Assembly (NCBI GenBank): GCA_934526185.1
Contig: CAKTAA010000037.1
Span: 1 to 21,581 of the forward strand
Direction of reading: 5' to 3'
Source of the DNA: an uncultured Eubacteriales bacterium
GTDB lineage: Bacteria; Bacillota; Clostridia; Oscillospirales; CAG-272
DNA length: 21,581 nucleotides
The notes under the pieces were generated by a model that was not told the origin of the DNA, ran no database searches, and was given only the letters and a program-made list of their open reading frames with translations. Position numbers and translations under genes: made by a program. Positions 14,564-21,581 of the stretch are shown piece after piece. Numbering within the stretch: position 1 is the first letter of the stretch; each line of letters begins with the position of its first letter.

Positions 14564-14797
14564 ATGCGGTATCTCAAACGTCTCATTACCGGCATCTATC
14601 TTTATCTTGGCATTTTCAACGCCTCATGTCTTGCGGTTTGGTACTTTACGGGAAACGAACCGCAGTCTTTGATTATCGCTGTCAACGCAGCAGTTGGACT
14701 CGAGTCGCTTGTTGCGGGGCTTTTGAAAATGACGGAAACAAAAGTAGAAGCCCGGATCGCAAAAACAGACGCACAGCAGGCGAAAAACATTTCATGA
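14564..14797 (+). CDS. Small membrane protein of the lysis cassette
   Basis: A 77-residue protein with two predicted membrane segments, near residues 8-27 (TGIYLYLGIFNASCLAVWYF) and 35-54 (LIIAVNAAVGLESLVAGLLK), and a charged, Ala/Lys/Glu-rich tail. AGGAGG is seven bases before the ATG, and the gene starts 18 bases after the lysozyme stop. Size, topology and position suit a holin or antiholin. I know of no characterised homologue, so the role is inferred from context. No clear terminator follows; the next promoter begins at 14814. Confidence 0.75.
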   Translation: MRYLKRLITGIYLYLGIFNASCLAVWYFTGNEPQSLIIAVNAAVGLESLVAGLLKMTETKVEARIAKTDAQQAKNIS

Positions 14798-14813
14798 GAA
14801 ACGCCGAAAGGGA

Positions 14814-14842
14814 TTTACAAAACACGGTGAATCTGCTATAAT
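14814..14842 (+). promoter_or_regulatory. Sigma-A promoter of the TIM-barrel gene
   Basis: TTTACA (14814-14819) is 17 bases from a perfect TATAAT (14837-14842), giving a start near 14849 and a leader of about 30 bases. Confidence 0.85.
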
Positions 14843-14880
14843 GTGGTAAAGTTTAGACAGCGGAAAGGATGCGAAAGAGT

Positions 14881-15750
14881 ATGAACAGATTTCAAATCGG
14901 CATTATGGCGGATTCTCTGAAAGGGACGTTCCGCGAAAATATTGAACAGGCACAAAAGCTTGGCGCTCAAGGTGTGCAAATCTATGCCACAAAAGGAGAA
15001 ATGGCGCCGGAGAACCTTACACCGGAAAAAATCTCTGAAAAAAAATCAATTCTGAATGCTAACGGCATGGCGGTTTCCGCCCTATGCGGGGATCTTGAGG
15101 GGCACGGTTTTCAAATTGCTGCCGATAATATCTGGAAAATTGAAAAATCCAAACGAATTGTCGATCTTGCGCTTGAACTCGGTTCAAACGTTGTGACCAC
15201 GCATATCGGCGTCATTCCGGATACCAAAAACGACACGTATCAAATCATGCAGGAAGCGTGCAACGAGCTGGCGGAATACGCCGACAGCGTCGGGGCGAGC
15301 TTTGCTGTGGAAACCGGTCCGGAACCGGCCGCAATGCTTCGGGAATTTCTCGATTCCCTGTCGGCAAGAGGCGTCAAGGTAAATCTCGATCCGGCAAATC
15401 TTGTCATGGTAACACGCGACGATCCTGTCGCCGCTGTGTATACGCTGAAAGATTATATTGTTCACACGCATGCAAAGGATGGCATCAACCTCAAAGCCTG
15501 CGATCGCCACGAGATATACGGCTTCTTTGCAGAAGGCGGGATCGGGGACCTGCGCATCTGGGAATACTTCAACGAGGTGCCGCTCGGCGAAGGAAACGTC
15601 GATTTCGACCGATATCTGGCGGCTCTCGCGGATATCGGCTATAAAGGCTTTTTGACCATTGAGCGCGAAGTCGGCGAAAATCCAGCCGCAGACATTAAAA
15701 AAGCAGTCGATTTTCTGAGCGAAAAAACAGCCTCCTATTCCGAAAACTGA
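14881..15750 (+). CDS. Sugar phosphate isomerase/epimerase-like TIM-barrel protein
   Basis: A 289-residue protein of the xylose-isomerase-like TIM-barrel family (AP_endonuc_2), whose members isomerise or epimerise sugars and inositols using a metal. The N-terminal strand is FQIGIMADSLKG, followed by LGAQGVQIYATKGE. Candidate metal-binding residues lie in FAVETGPEP (Glu near 144), VNLDPANLV (Asp near 169), HTHAKDG (His near 195) and TIEREVGENP (Glu near 260). The segment PLGEGNVDFDRYLAAL is typical of the subfamily. The substrate is not predictable here, since no sugar kinase or transporter is nearby. ATG 14881 is chosen; the ATG at 14869 touches its AAAGG. It has its own promoter and terminator. 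Confidence 0.85.
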   Translation: MNRFQIGIMADSLKGTFRENIEQAQKLGAQGVQIYATKGEMAPENLTPEKISEKKSILNANGMAVSALCGDLEGHGFQIAADNIWKIEKSKRIVDLALELGSNVVTTHIGVIPDTKNDTYQIMQEACNELAEYADSVGASFAVETGPEPAAMLREFLDSLSARGVKVNLDPANLVMVTRDDPVAAVYTLKDYIVHTHAKDGINLKACDRHEIYGFFAEGGIGDLRIWEYFNEVPLGEGNVDFDRYLAALADIGYKGFLTIEREVGENPAADIKKAVDFLSEKTASYSEN

Positions 15751-15773
15751 TTTTAACAGCCAACTTTCAGATG

Positions 15774-15812
15774 TGCAGAACAGCGATCGCCACTGCTGTT
15801 CTGCATTTCGTA
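15774..15812 (+). terminator. Intrinsic terminator after the TIM-barrel gene
   Basis: TGCAGAACAGC (15774-15784) pairs perfectly with GCTGTTCTGCA (15795-15805), followed by TTTCGTATTT. Confidence 0.78.
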
Positions 15813-15914
15813 TTTCATATCTCGCTTCAGGCAAATACTGACATGCATTTTTGTTTTTTTTCTGTACAGAATAGAAGTAAATATCCATACAAACAAGGAG
15901 TTCACACGTCTATT

Positions 15915-16430
15915 ATGAAAAAAATTATTCTGGCTCTTATTCTGCTGACAGGAGTTCTGTTATTAAATTCCTGCGGCTTTTCGGGAGAAAGCGAAGATAC
16001 GCAGACAAAAGGCGATGCCATCTCCAGGCAAACGGAAGCGCCGTCAGATACGGCTGAATTGACAAATACAGATGTAGTTTGCCACCTCGACGATGCACTG
16101 GAAAAGAACAAATCTGATTTTACTCACGTGGAATCCATTGTAATTGACAAGGAAGGGAGAGAAATGCTGTTCTGGGCGGAGCAGAAGCTGGACAGCGTCA
16201 AATTGGCCGCTGTTTCGTATGACGATTCCTCCGACTCTTATATTGAAAACAATATTCTGTTTGAAACGGAAGCTCTGAAATCCGGTGAGGCCCTGAGTGT
16301 AACAGCTTATCTTCCGGACGCTATGGCAAATCTGCGGATCTCCTTTTCCTTTGCAGGAGAAAATCATGCCTATCTGCTGGCGGACAGCGGCAAAGACGGT
16401 TCTCTTCTCCTTCTTCCCGATGAAGGGTGA
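15915..16430 (+). CDS. Small lipoprotein, function unknown
   Basis: A 171-residue exported lipoprotein. MKK is followed by the hydrophobic run IILALILLTGVLLL and the lipobox LNSC, with the lipidated cysteine at residue 20. After it comes a Ser/Glu/Thr-rich tether to about residue 50, then a compact acidic domain with DDALEKNKSDFTHVESIVID and YDDSSDSY. No family is recognised. The start at 15915 has AAGGAG 14 bases upstream, a long spacing. The longer frame from 15771 overlaps the preceding terminator and is rejected. No clean promoter is visible between the terminator and the ATG. Terminator hairpins follow. Confidence 0.82.
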   Translation: MKKIILALILLTGVLLLNSCGFSGESEDTQTKGDAISRQTEAPSDTAELTNTDVVCHLDDALEKNKSDFTHVESIVIDKEGREMLFWAEQKLDSVKLAAVSYDDSSDSYIENNILFETEALKSGEALSVTAYLPDAMANLRISFSFAGENHAYLLADSGKDGSLLLLPDEG

Positions 16431-16475
16431 ATCTTTTCAAACTTGAACGGACAGACTATTGCGCCTCAAATGCTA

Positions 16476-16498
16476 AGCTTTCAAAATAGCTGAAAGCT
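16476..16498 (+). other. Stem-loop upstream of the terminator
   Basis: AGCTTTCA (16476-16483) and TGAAAGCT (16491-16498) form an eight-base-pair stem with a seven-base loop, 11 bases before the terminator hairpin. It has no T-run of its own. Confidence 0.45.
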
Positions 16499-16509
16499 CC
16501 GGCATTTTG

Positions 16510-16555
16510 GCAAGAAGTCCCCCGCTGAAAAAACGGCAGGGGACTTCTTGCTTTC
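16510..16555 (+). terminator. Intrinsic terminator after the lipoprotein gene
   Basis: GCAAGAAGTCCCC (16510-16522) pairs perfectly with GGGGACTTCTTGC (16539-16551), followed by TTTC. The 13-base-pair stem is strong, although the T-run is short. Confidence 0.8.
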
Positions 16556-16622
16556 AATTACAGCAGCCATTTTAAACATCGCCTGCCCCTTTTTGCAAGG
16601 TGTCCGTTCACTTTTCTACATA

Positions 16623-16651
16623 TTGTTTTTTTCACATACATATGTTATAAT
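16623..16651 (+). promoter_or_regulatory. Sigma-A promoter of uppP
   Basis: TTGTTT (16623-16628) is 17 bases from a perfect TATAAT (16646-16651), with a leader of about 35 bases. Confidence 0.75.
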
Positions 16652-16694
16652 AAGTCTATCTTCGTTTAACAAGTTGATGCAGAAAGGATTCGAT

Positions 16695-17531
16695 ATGATT
16701 GTTTATCAACTGCTGAAAGCCTTTTTTCTGGGAATTGTAGAGGGGATAACCGAATGGCTTCCCGTCAGCAGCACAGGACACATGCTCCTTGTAGATGAAT
16801 TCATTCATCTCGACATGAGCGATGCTTTCAAAAATATGTTTTTTATCCTGATTCAGCTCGGCGCAATCCTTGCCGTTGTCGTGATTTTCTGGAAGAAAAT
16901 GTTTCCGTTCCAGTTCAGCGATAAAAAACAGCCTGTTATTAAAAAAGATATTTTTTCCCTGTGGTTCAAGGTGGTTGTCGCCTGTATCCCTGGCGCCGTC
17001 GTTACGCTGCTTTTTGACGATTATATCGAGGCGCACCTGCATACACCCGCCGTCATCGCCGCAGCCCTCATCCTGTACGGCATTGCCTTTATAGTGATTG
17101 AAATATGGAACAAGAAGCGCAAGCCCCTCGTACCTTATCTTCAGGATATTACATATAAGACGGCGCTGATTATTGGTTTGTTTCAGGTCCTGTCCATCAT
17201 TCCAGGCACTTCGCGCTCCGGCGCAACAATTGTCGGCGCGCTGCTTATAGGTGTTTCCAGAGTTGCTGCTGCTGAGTTCACCTTTTTTCTTGCGGTTCCC
17301 GTTATGTTCGGACTTTCAGCCGTTAAGCTGTGGGGGTTCGGCTTTGCATCATTCAGCGGCGCGGAAATTGCCGTCCTCCTGACCGGTATGGCGACTGCTT
17401 TTGTCGTATCGATTGTCGCCATCCGTTTTTTAATGGACTACGTCAAAAAACATGACTTCAAAATTTTCGGCTGGTACCGCATCGTCCTCGGTCTCCTTGT
17501 CCTTATCTATTTCGGTATTGCTGCCCTTTAA
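16695..17531 (+). CDS. uppP: Undecaprenyl-diphosphate phosphatase
   Basis: UppP (BacA) dephosphorylates undecaprenyl pyrophosphate at the membrane, recycling the lipid carrier for peptidoglycan; extra copies can raise bacitracin resistance. The 278-residue length is typical, and about eight membrane segments are visible. The two signatures are present: EGITEWLPVSSTGH at residues 16-29 and PGTSRSGAT at 170-178. ATG 16695 follows AAAGGA at seven bases; the longer frame to 16548 starts inside the preceding terminator. It is monocistronic with its own promoter and a strong terminator, and is the last clear host gene before prophage-like DNA. Confidence 0.97.
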   Translation: MIVYQLLKAFFLGIVEGITEWLPVSSTGHMLLVDEFIHLDMSDAFKNMFFILIQLGAILAVVVIFWKKMFPFQFSDKKQPVIKKDIFSLWFKVVVACIPGAVVTLLFDDYIEAHLHTPAVIAAALILYGIAFIVIEIWNKKRKPLVPYLQDITYKTALIIGLFQVLSIIPGTSRSGATIVGALLIGVSRVAAAEFTFFLAVPVMFGLSAVKLWGFGFASFSGAEIAVLLTGMATAFVVSIVAIRFLMDYVKKHDFKIFGWYRIVLGLLVLIYFGIAAL

Positions 17532-17549
17532 TATACAGATATTCCCGCC

Positions 17550-17595
17550 GGAGGGCTGCTGCGTCAGGTAATGCAGCAGCCCTCCGCTTATTTTT
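17550..17595 (+). terminator. Intrinsic terminator after uppP
   Basis: GGAGGGCTGCTGC (17550-17562) pairs perfectly with GCAGCAGCCCTCC (17573-17585), followed by GCTTATTTTT. Confidence 0.9.
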
Positions 17596-17723
17596 GTGAG
17601 AAGTGCTCAGATCGTATTGCACATGAAAGTTAACCGAAAAGCATCATTGCGCCATGATTTTGAGTTTTTCACAAGAAGCGGAATACCAATGTTTATGGGG
17701 ATTATTCAGTTTCTTGAACCATC

Positions 17724-17775
17724 AAAAATCGTCCAAAATCATCAGCGTTAGTAACAGGTTAGTAACAAGATTTTT
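17724..17775. repeat. Tandem GTTAGTAACA repeats inside an inverted repeat
   Basis: Two identical copies of GTTAGTAACA (17747-17756 and 17758-17767) stand one base apart, and each contains the palindrome GTTA-G-TAAC. The block is flanked by AAAAATC (17724-17730) and GATTTTT (17769-17775). It lies between the uppP terminator and the broken phage amidase, so it may be part of a phage attachment site or recombinase arm sites. No integrase gene is seen. Confidence 0.45.
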
Positions 17776-17779
17776 CCCT

Positions 17780-18676
17780 TTACACCTTCTGCAAATTGCT
17801 TTTGTTTACAGCAGCAGTAACGGTTTTACCGATTCCAATTACCACCCTATCACCTCTAAATTCAAGCACATCATAAGTAGAATAATAAAGCTTGAAATTA
17901 TTGCCTGTGTAGGTAACAGACTTTAAAACCTTCACTTTATCGCCCTTCTTAATTTCAGAACTTGAACTTGTTCCTGAAGCGTTTGAAGTAATGAAAGCAT
18001 CCGAATAACCAGCAACTTTCAATTTCTTCAGCATTGCATCAGCGTTTGCTTTTACTTTGTATGCACCAACTTTAACCTTATAATATTTTCCAACCTTAAC
18101 AATGTAGGTATCAAATCCAGCGGCTTTCAGCTTGTTCTGAAGTGCAGTAGCGTTTTCCTTAACAGTAAAAGCCCTTGTTTGCACTTTATAAAGGTTCTGT
18201 GAAGTCATATTTTCATTTATATGACTGTTTTCATTATCGGTTGAAGAAACACCCAGCTTTGCATTAACCGCCTTTACAATATCTCCATGACGGTTATATA
18301 AATAAGTGCCAGGGCAAGATTTGTTTGCATAATCTCTGTGAACAGTCATATTGCATCCGTTCTTGTGATTCATACGGTCATTCTTGTTTGTACTCCAAAC
18401 CAGCTTCTTAATACCGTTCCTTTTGCAAATGTCAACCAGCAGTTCAATCAAGGTTGCATAAGCTTTGTCATTCACAGCATAGGGATGCGTGGTGTCAGAA
18501 GCAACTTCAATGGTGATTGCTCTTTGGTCATTGGCACTGGAAGAAGTACACCAGGAACGGTTCTTTTCTTCGCAGTACAGACCAATTCTGCCATCCATAC
18601 CAACACCATAGTTGGAAGATGCCTGTCTCCACTCATACTGCAGCCTTTCCGCAATCTAATAAAGATAGACTTAAAA
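17780..18676 (-). pseudogene. Broken N-acetylmuramoyl-L-alanine amidase with SPOR and SH3-like domains
   Basis: An Amidase_2-type phage endolysin that has lost its N-terminus. The open frame begins after a stop at 18658-18656 with RLQYEWRQASSNYGVGMDGR and runs to 17780. The retained part has EKNRSWCTSSSANDQRAITIEV and TVHRDYANKSCPGTYL, then a SPOR-like domain (LYKVQTRAF to about SDAFI) and a C-terminal SH3-like domain (GDKVKVLKSVTYTG ... NKSNLQKV). Just upstream LDCGKAAV lies in another frame, so a one- or two-base frameshift separates it from EWRQASSNYG. The expected first zinc ligand in an xIHHxAG motif is missing. The gene lies beyond the terminator of the intact amidase. Its codons are more A/T-rich than its neighbours, suggesting a separate phage source. 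An ATG at 18598 could still make a catalytically dead 272-residue wall-binding protein. Confidence 0.8.
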
Positions 18677-18710
18677 AATAAAAGGGGGATAAGCTGAAAA
18701 GCCTATCCCC
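18671..18710 (-). terminator. Terminator of the prophage lysis genes
   Basis: On the minus strand GGGGATA (18710-18704) pairs with TATCCCC (18691-18685), with an inner three-pair stem after one mismatch, followed by CTTTTATTTTTT. Confidence 0.87.
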
Positions 18711-18779
18711 TTAAATTAATTAATCAGATAAGATAAATTAACATGAACAGGGGGATATATGGCTTCGGTGCTTCCTTTT

Positions 18780-19631
18780 TTATTCAAACAATCCTGTCCT
18801 GTCTAAAATGACAAGGAGCCTTACAGCATCCTCGGACAGGTCGATTTCAGTCTGCTCACCCTCACCGCCCTTGCCTTTGAGAACGCCCTTGTTTATCAGC
18901 TTGTCGATTGTGGGCCGGTAGTATTCGCTTGTGATGTCTCCCAGCCGGTGATATCTCTGCCCCTGTATATCCTCCTGTTTTTCAAGCGCTGCGTCCAATT
19001 TGTCCCGCATGGCGCTGACCTCTGCCAATATGCCCATGGCTTTTTCCTCCTCTTTGATTTCTTTCAAATATCCGTTTACCTTTTCCTTGAAGGCCTCCCA
19101 ACGAGGCAGAAGGAACAGCGGACATTGTTTTCCGTTCCATTCCCTGTGCGTATGAAGCCGGTCACATCCAAAGCCGTACCGGTTCAGCAGAACCGCTGCA
19201 AGCAGAGCCCCGCGCTCCTCGGAAAGCGTATCGGCCGAGGATCCGCTGCCGTCCATGATGATTTCAATGGAAATGGTGTCACGGTTGCCGGCTCCAAACG
19301 TACCCGTACCCGCGTGCCAGCCGATTTCTGTTTCGTCGAGCAGCTGCCAGCAGGAAACGTCGTCTATGTAGTAGTGAACGCGTGCCGTGCCCATGTTCTG
19401 GTTCGGCCACGTTGCCCGCGCGTACTGCTCCGCGTCGTCGTACACACCTTCTAAATCCTCCGTGTTGTGAATGGTGATTCCTTTCACACCGTCCGGCATC
19501 CACCTGTCGGCCTTGTATAAGTCGCCGGCATGAAAGCCTGCACTGTCACGTGTCCACCGGCTGCCGAACGGGATGATTTTTTCCGAGATAACAAGACCGT
19601 GTTCTTTTCGCGTTCTGTCAGGTATCAGCAT
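18780..19631 (-). CDS. Phage N-acetylmuramoyl-L-alanine amidase
   Basis: An endolysin of the Amidase_2/PGRP fold that cuts the bond between MurNAc and L-alanine, releasing phage. In the 283 residues, the zinc-binding set is H55 in GITIHNTED, H162 in THREWNGKQCP and C170. HYYIDD, TEIGWHAGTG and GNRDTISIEI are typical of the fold. Residues 190-225 look like a charged helix linker. The C-terminal part YYRPTIDKLINKGVLKGKG with a following DLSEDAVRLLVILDR resembles an SLH-like or small wall-binding module. It starts inside the holin gene with a 14-base overlap, and GGAGGGG lies six bases before the ATG, indicating translational coupling. No signal peptide is seen. Confidence 0.92.
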   Translation of the reverse strand: MLIPDRTRKEHGLVISEKIIPFGSRWTRDSAGFHAGDLYKADRWMPDGVKGITIHNTEDLEGVYDDAEQYARATWPNQNMGTARVHYYIDDVSCWQLLDETEIGWHAGTGTFGAGNRDTISIEIIMDGSGSSADTLSEERGALLAAVLLNRYGFGCDRLHTHREWNGKQCPLFLLPRWEAFKEKVNGYLKEIKEEEKAMGILAEVSAMRDKLDAALEKQEDIQGQRYHRLGDITSEYYRPTIDKLINKGVLKGKGGEGEQTEIDLSEDAVRLLVILDRTGLFE

Positions 19632-20085
19632 CGGTATCCCCTCCGTCCTCGTCAGATTTCTTTTTCAGAATATCGATCGCTTTTTGCAGCGCAGCGGGGA
19701 ACGGTACTCCCATCAGCGCCGCGTTCTCCGCAATGCTCACCAGCTCGTTGACCAGGTACGCCACGATCACCGCGTCCCGGATGAACGCCGAGCCGAGCAG
19801 CCGGTCGAGGGAGGCCGCAATCAGCACTACGAGCAGCGTCATGCCCTTACGGCACAGCCCTTTCCAGCCCGCGCGGCTCTCCAGTCCGCCGTTCGCTGAT
19901 TTCTTCGACTTTCCGAATACTCCCGCCACAATGCAGCCTGTCAGAAAATCAATTCCCATAGCGCCTATCAGTACTGCTATCGACATGTCCCAACCTCCAA
20001 GCAGCCACGCTAGCCCCCCGCCTGCCGCTCCGAGTACGCCGCAAATCCATGACATCCCGGGCACGTATTCTGCTATTTTATTCAT
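19618..20085 (-). CDS. Phage holin (Phage_holin_4 type)
   Basis: Holins open the membrane so that the endolysin reaches the wall. The 155-residue protein resembles the toxin-secretion/phage-lysis holin family PF05105. It has hydrophobic segments near residues 13-30, 35-57 and 80-98 (KGMTLLVVLIAASLDRLLG), and the family-typical turn GIDFLTGCIVAGVFGKSKKS followed by SRAGWKGLCRKG. A further segment DAVIVAYLVNELVSIAENAA is also characteristic. ATG 20085 follows AAGGA at six bases; a TTG two codons earlier is less likely. It sits 17 bases after the tail-type gene and overlaps the amidase, so the three form one late operon. Confidence 0.92.
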   Translation of the reverse strand: MNKIAEYVPGMSWICGVLGAAGGGLAWLLGGWDMSIAVLIGAMGIDFLTGCIVAGVFGKSKKSANGGLESRAGWKGLCRKGMTLLVVLIAASLDRLLGSAFIRDAVIVAYLVNELVSIAENAALMGVPFPAALQKAIDILKKKSDEDGGDTDADT

Positions 20086-20102
20086 CTCCAATCCTTCCTC
20101 TC

Positions 20103-21575
20103 TTATACCTCTGTCGTTGTTAGTGTTCCGGTATCGTCTACAGTAATTTTAAATCTTTTTGAACTGTTAGGGGTAGAACTCATTAAAATAAGCTCTTTTG
20201 AATTCAATACTTCGTATATATCAAGTTCCAAACGTTGCGCACTTATATGCAATGTATTGTCACTTCGTGTTCCTTCTGTCCAAATAGGAATGCATACCCC
20301 GTCTTCGTTATAAATATCTATCCGGGATACGCTCGCATCTGAATGTGAAGTTTCGAATATATTTTTGTTATAGATTCCGCCATTAGCAATATACTTATAT
20401 GTCACAAAAGGAGCACCAGCAAAAATAATTGTAATTTCCGTATCGCTTCTACGCTGTGCAGATATAACCTTTGATCCATCCCAAATAATAGACGCCCTGC
20501 CTGCTTGGAATTCGTCTGCCGCCAAATTTATTTCGTCTTGCGGCGCAAAAGCCGGAAAGCTGTAAGCCGTTATGATTTCAGACTTTTTTACACAGCCATA
20601 GCCGGTATCCGATGCGACAGGAAGATAATCTTCCGGGATTTTAGTAACTTCCTGTGTAATGCCCATCAGAGATATAACATGCTCGGATTCTCCGTTTAAA
20701 GCCATCCAAACGATTTCTTGTCCCGCGCAAGCGTACACAAAAGGTTCGCCGGAGTTAGGCTGACCGAACGCAAGTCCGTTTCCTATGTAGTTAATATTAG
20801 AAACTGATTTACAAACACAATCGTATTGTTCGCCGTCAAAGGTCACCCGATAGGCGTTTCCTTCGACTAAATATACGATTACCGGTGACGACGCCGTGCC
20901 CGAATTTCCATCTGTTTGAAACGACACAGTCTGTTCCGGCATCAGTTCAGTAAGCACAAGGTCGCCGACATAAAACGGTCTGTTTTTCACATAGTCCGCG
21001 GCATCCGCATCATTCTGATTCCAGTCCGGTTGTACAGAACTGCTGCCGGAGGAGCCTGCGTCGATTCCCGTATCCGCATATCCGCCAGCGTCTGCGTCCC
21101 ACACCTGCCAGCAGCCGTTTTCCCCTATTCGGGGACTGTGGACAGCAGCGTTCTCGGCTCTTTGTGCAGCCGCTTCTGCAGCTATCCGGTTTTCGTGCGT
21201 AGATTGGATGAGTTGTTCATAGACGGTCGGCGTCGGAGCCGACGCGGGCGCGCCTGTTGTGTCAGCCCCGCGCTGAATCCATCCGGCATCTGCATAGACA
21301 GTAGGTATGACCACAGTATCGCCGTCTGTACCGAATACGCCAATATACAATCGTTGCTCAGCTTGTTCAAGAACATCACGCGGAACCGTACATAAATTTT
21401 CATTTAGCTGCACCGATACGATTTTGGCTCCCGCCTTGAATACTGCCGTCTTTATCAAACCGTCCCATTCCGGGCTGAATGTAAATAGAGCCTCGTATAT
21501 CCCAGACGCTCCACTCGTCAGCGTTTCCTGCTCTATAATTCTTAGATTTACTTTGTCAGCTTTTAACCTAATCAT
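20103..21575 (-). CDS. Phage tail fibre / baseplate-type structural protein
   Basis: A 490-residue virion protein. Its N-terminal 110 residues (MIRLKADKVNLRIIEQETL, FTFSPEWDGLIKTAVFKAGA, LYIGVFGTDGDTVV) resemble the conserved N-terminal domain of clostridial prophage tail-tip or upper-baseplate proteins. A Pro/Ala/Thr-rich linker (TGAPASAPTPTVYEQLI) and a short helix (AAEAAAQRAENAAV) follow. The middle has a QPDWNQNDADAADYVKNRP motif that is frequent in tail fibre proteins of Firmicute phages. The C-terminal 290 residues are beta-rich, without recognised family, and probably bind the host surface. The reading frame is complete, but only six bases precede the ATG, so the ribosome binding site is not visible. 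The C-terminal coding part is more A/T-rich than the linker region. Confidence 0.82.
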   Translation of the reverse strand: MIRLKADKVNLRIIEQETLTSGASGIYEALFTFSPEWDGLIKTAVFKAGAKIVSVQLNENLCTVPRDVLEQAEQRLYIGVFGTDGDTVVIPTVYADAGWIQRGADTTGAPASAPTPTVYEQLIQSTHENRIAAEAAAQRAENAAVHSPRIGENGCWQVWDADAGGYADTGIDAGSSGSSSVQPDWNQNDADAADYVKNRPFYVGDLVLTELMPEQTVSFQTDGNSGTASSPVIVYLVEGNAYRVTFDGEQYDCVCKSVSNINYIGNGLAFGQPNSGEPFVYACAGQEIVWMALNGESEHVISLMGITQEVTKIPEDYLPVASDTGYGCVKKSEIITAYSFPAFAPQDEINLAADEFQAGRASIIWDGSKVISAQRRSDTEITIIFAGAPFVTYKYIANGGIYNKNIFETSHSDASVSRIDIYNEDGVCIPIWTEGTRSDNTLHISAQRLELDIYEVLNSKELILMSSTPNSSKRFKITVDDTGTLTTTEV

Positions 21576-21581
21576 ATTTTT

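Noticed and set aside
1..21581. CRISPR arrays, tRNA, rRNA genes and insertion sequences
   Set aside because: No regularly spaced repeats, cloverleaf sequences, ribosomal RNA motifs or transposase frames were found on either strand.

Overview
The window looks like a chromosomal stretch from a Gram-positive clostridial bacterium, probably an Oscillospirales/Ruminococcaceae-type Firmicute. The evidence is the pairing of RNase Y with a YmdB-type phosphoesterase, SpoVG, a MurC with clostridial-style motifs, AGGAGG ribosome binding sites, sigma-A promoters with 17-base spacers, and clostridial lysis and tail genes. The species cannot be named from the sequence alone.

Layout. Bases 1-1232 (minus) hold the N-terminal part of an exported, membrane-anchored protein cut by the window edge. 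A 733-base gap follows that holds a strong minus-strand promoter and structured DNA but no convincing gene. Next come an M29 aminopeptidase (minus), spoVG (minus) and murC (plus). A convergent terminator separates murC from ymdB and rny, both minus and in the rny-to-ymdB order, but split by an intrinsic terminator. A bifunctional NAD(P)HX epimerase/dehydratase (minus) ends this housekeeping block. Bases 10544-12989 (plus) carry a small membrane protein of unknown function and a zinc-ribbon/single-TM/beta-propeller-like surface protein, with a structured intergenic region between them.

Bases 13165-14797 (plus) form a compact three-gene cassette under its own near-consensus promoter: a holin-like protein, a GH25 lysozyme with two C-terminal repeats, and a second small membrane protein. 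It looks like a phage lysis module sitting alone among host genes. Then come a TIM-barrel sugar-phosphate isomerase/epimerase-like gene, a small lipoprotein and uppP (undecaprenyl pyrophosphate phosphatase), each with a recognisable promoter, terminator or both.

From about 17600 to the end of the window the content is prophage-like and all on the minus strand: a tail/baseplate-type protein, a holin and an overlapping amidase, closed by a terminator. Beyond that lies a second, broken amidase (N-terminus lost, frameshift, but SPOR and SH3-like C-terminal domains kept). Just past it are tandem 10-base repeats inside an inverted repeat, a candidate prophage boundary next to uppP.

Functionally the host genes are weighted to the cell envelope (murC, uppP, the exported N-terminal protein, spoVG) and to RNA turnover (rny, ymdB). 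Wall-lytic enzymes of phage type occur three times within about 6 kb. The least explained items are the isolated lysis cassette with an inverted repeat over its promoter, the promoter-bearing 540-base leader at 1233-1778, and the structured intergenic element at 11154-11227.
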